This document shows positions 6,427-7,071 of a DNA stretch of 7,071 nt, one piece after another (the stretch's first letter is position 1; each line of letters starts with the position of its first letter). A program made the position numbers and the translations under genes. The notes beneath the pieces are model-generated. The model was not told the DNA's origin, made no database searches, and was given only the letters and a program-made list of their open reading frames with translations. Source of the stretch: Promethearchaeota archaeon CR_4 (lineage in GTDB: Archaea > Asgardarchaeota > Lokiarchaeia > Sigyniarchaeales > CR-4). The stretch covers positions 924-7,994 of the forward strand of contig MBAA01000098.1 in the NCBI GenBank assembly GCA_001940655.1. Direction: 5' to 3'.

Positions 6427-6445
6427 CTTATTTTTTTTATTTCCT
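6427..6445 (+). terminator. T-tract terminator after the dehydrogenase gene
   Basis: Eight T residues at 6431-6438 within a T-rich stretch follow the triple stop codon directly. Archaeal RNA polymerase terminates at such T-tracts without needing a hairpin, and no GC-rich stem is present here. It would separate the dehydrogenase transcript from the membrane-protein gene. Confidence 0.55.
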
Positions 6446-6507
6446 TCTGTAAACAATTCTAAAAACGGCATATTTTTATTCGTATTTTACCACAAAATTC
6501 GAGATTT

Positions 6508-6527
6508 ATGCGCACAAGTTCGCGCAT
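6508..6527. repeat. Perfect inverted repeat ATGCGC-N8-GCGCAT in the intergenic region
   Basis: ATGCGC (6508-6513) and GCGCAT (6522-6527) are exact inverse complements separated by eight bases. It is a locally GC-rich patch in an otherwise A+T-rich 199-base gap, about 93 bases before the next start codon. It could be an operator half-site pair with centres roughly 14 bases apart, or a small RNA hairpin in the tail of the dehydrogenase transcript if termination at the T-tract leaks. Confidence 0.45.
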
Positions 6528-6619
6528 CAGTTTACTTCCCTGCATTTTCCTCTTCCATTAGATAAACTCCTAGAACCGATATTTGTTCTGGATTTCACCC
6601 AAATCAAGAAGTGATAAAA

Positions 6620-6994
6620 ATGAGTCAAAATTCAAGTCTTGAATCAGAACCTCAAGTAGTATTTGACGCAGATGTTAAAAAAACGTCAAAATCAAACAAG
6701 AAAAAAGGGCCTAATTTAAATCCGATAAGATTACGAGATTATAACCCAGCGATCACTTTCTATCCGTTATTCTTCTTCAGCATAATAGCGGCGCTGATAG
6801 AACATTTCTATGGGCGTAATTTGACCGGAACGGCGGTCTCTTGGTTGCAAATTATCTGGGTGGGTGGATTATTTGTGAGCATATGTATCGCTATCTTCAA
6901 CTTTCCGACACTAAAAATAATTGGTATTTTTCTAGCGATCGTTGTCACAATTTTAACATTGGTCTTGTTATATGATAACCACATTATCACTTAA
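6620..6994 (+). CDS. Small three-helix integral membrane protein, function unknown
   Basis: Seen (124 residues from the ATG at 6620): a polar, Lys-rich N-terminal tail at 1-40 (including KKTSKSNKKKG), then three hydrophobic segments at about 45-62, 73-93 and 97-118, and a six-residue polar end. The basic tail predicts N-in topology and C-out after three passes. A conserved-looking RLRDYNPAITFYPLFF stretch enters the first helix. I do not recognise the family. There is no enzyme motif, lipobox or signal peptide. A GTG at 6611 would add three residues, but GAAGTGAT (6609-6616) lies just before the ATG and looks like its ribosome binding site, so the ATG is preferred. It is preceded by its own 199-base gap with a modest A+T box (GATATTTG near 6578) and followed by TAA, TGA in frame and then a T-rich stretch. 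Membrane location is well supported; any role would be a guess. Confidence 0.75.
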   Translation: MSQNSSLESEPQVVFDADVKKTSKSNKKKGPNLNPIRLRDYNPAITFYPLFFFSIIAALIEHFYGRNLTGTAVSWLQIIWVGGLFVSICIAIFNFPTLKIIGIFLAIVVTILTLVLLYDNHIIT

Positions 6995-7012
6995 TGAGTT
7001 CGATTAAATCCC

Positions 7013-7020
7013 CTTAAATA
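7013..7020 (+). promoter_or_regulatory. TATA box (CTTAAATA) for a gene starting at the window edge
   Basis: CTTAAATA is close to the archaeal TATA consensus. It lies 34 bases before the ATG at 7054, so transcription would begin around 7040-7045 with a leader of about 10 bases. The following T run (7021-7026) could also end the upstream membrane-protein transcript, making this a combined terminator and promoter region. Confidence 0.5.
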
Positions 7021-7053
7021 TTTTTTGTATCAAATATTTTGCGCCATTCGCCC

Positions 7054-7071
7054 ATGTCCGAATCAAAAAGC
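7054..7071 (+). CDS. Probable 5' end of a truncated gene (MSESKS...)
   Basis: The ATG at 7054 opens a frame reading Met-Ser-Glu-Ser-Lys-Ser to the window end. No Shine-Dalgarno precedes it (GCCATTCGCCC), but it sits at the right distance from the CTTAAATA box for a short-leader or leaderless archaeal transcript, and the Ser/Glu/Lys-rich beginning looks like a normal protein N-terminus. Only six codons are visible, so the product cannot be named and the call rests on the promoter geometry. Confidence 0.4.

Noticed and set aside
1..7071. CRISPR array, tRNA or rRNA gene, transposon ends or integrase
   Set aside because: No spaced direct repeats, no cloverleaf-like conserved arms and no transposase or recombinase motifs were seen by eye on either strand.

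Overview
The window reads as chromosomal DNA of an archaeon, most likely an Asgard archaeon. The reasons are a Rab/Ras-type small GTPase next to a membrane protein whose cytosolic domain looks longin/roadblock-like, a response regulator ending in the archaeal bacterio-opsin-activator helix-turn-helix (HTH_10), archaeal Shine-Dalgarno sequences (GAGGTGA type), TATA-like boxes, and T-tract gene ends without GC-rich hairpins. A Heimdallarchaeia-like lineage is plausible because two-component genes sit beside small GTPases, but this is inference. No phylogeny was possible.

Layout. (1) About 76-2709, plus strand: a large single-pass surface protein with a signal peptide, a long sequon-rich beta-sandwich/Ig-like ectodomain, one transmembrane helix and a C-terminal cytosolic domain of about 140 residues. 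(2) 2830-3354, plus: a 174-residue Ras/Rab-like GTPase with an altered switch II and no prenylation cysteine. (3) 3393-5317, minus, convergent with the GTPase: two response regulators. The upstream one is a stand-alone Rcp1/CheY-like receiver; the downstream one is a REC-PAS-(middle domain)-HTH_10 regulator. They are translationally coupled, since the stop of the first lies inside the Shine-Dalgarno of the second. (4) 5500-6420, plus, divergent from the regulators: a classical short-chain dehydrogenase/reductase with an unusual active-site region. (5) 6620-6994, plus: a small three-helix membrane protein of unknown function. (6) 7054 to the end: the first six codons of a further gene, behind a good TATA box.

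How the parts may work together. Genes 1 and 2 look like a surface-to-GTPase module: an extracellular sensor or adhesin whose cytosolic longin-like domain could recruit or regulate the neighbouring GTPase, which itself lacks an obvious membrane anchor. Genes in block 3 form a two-component output without a histidine kinase in the window, so a kinase encoded elsewhere must feed them. The dehydrogenase has its own promoter region with small inverted repeats and may or may not be a target of the regulators. The best candidate for an undescribed system is the ectodomain-TM-longin-like protein paired with the atypical GTPase. No mobile elements, CRISPR arrays, tRNA or rRNA genes were seen, and no gene-free stretch exceeds 300 bases (the longest, 6421-6619, holds a T-tract and an inverted repeat).
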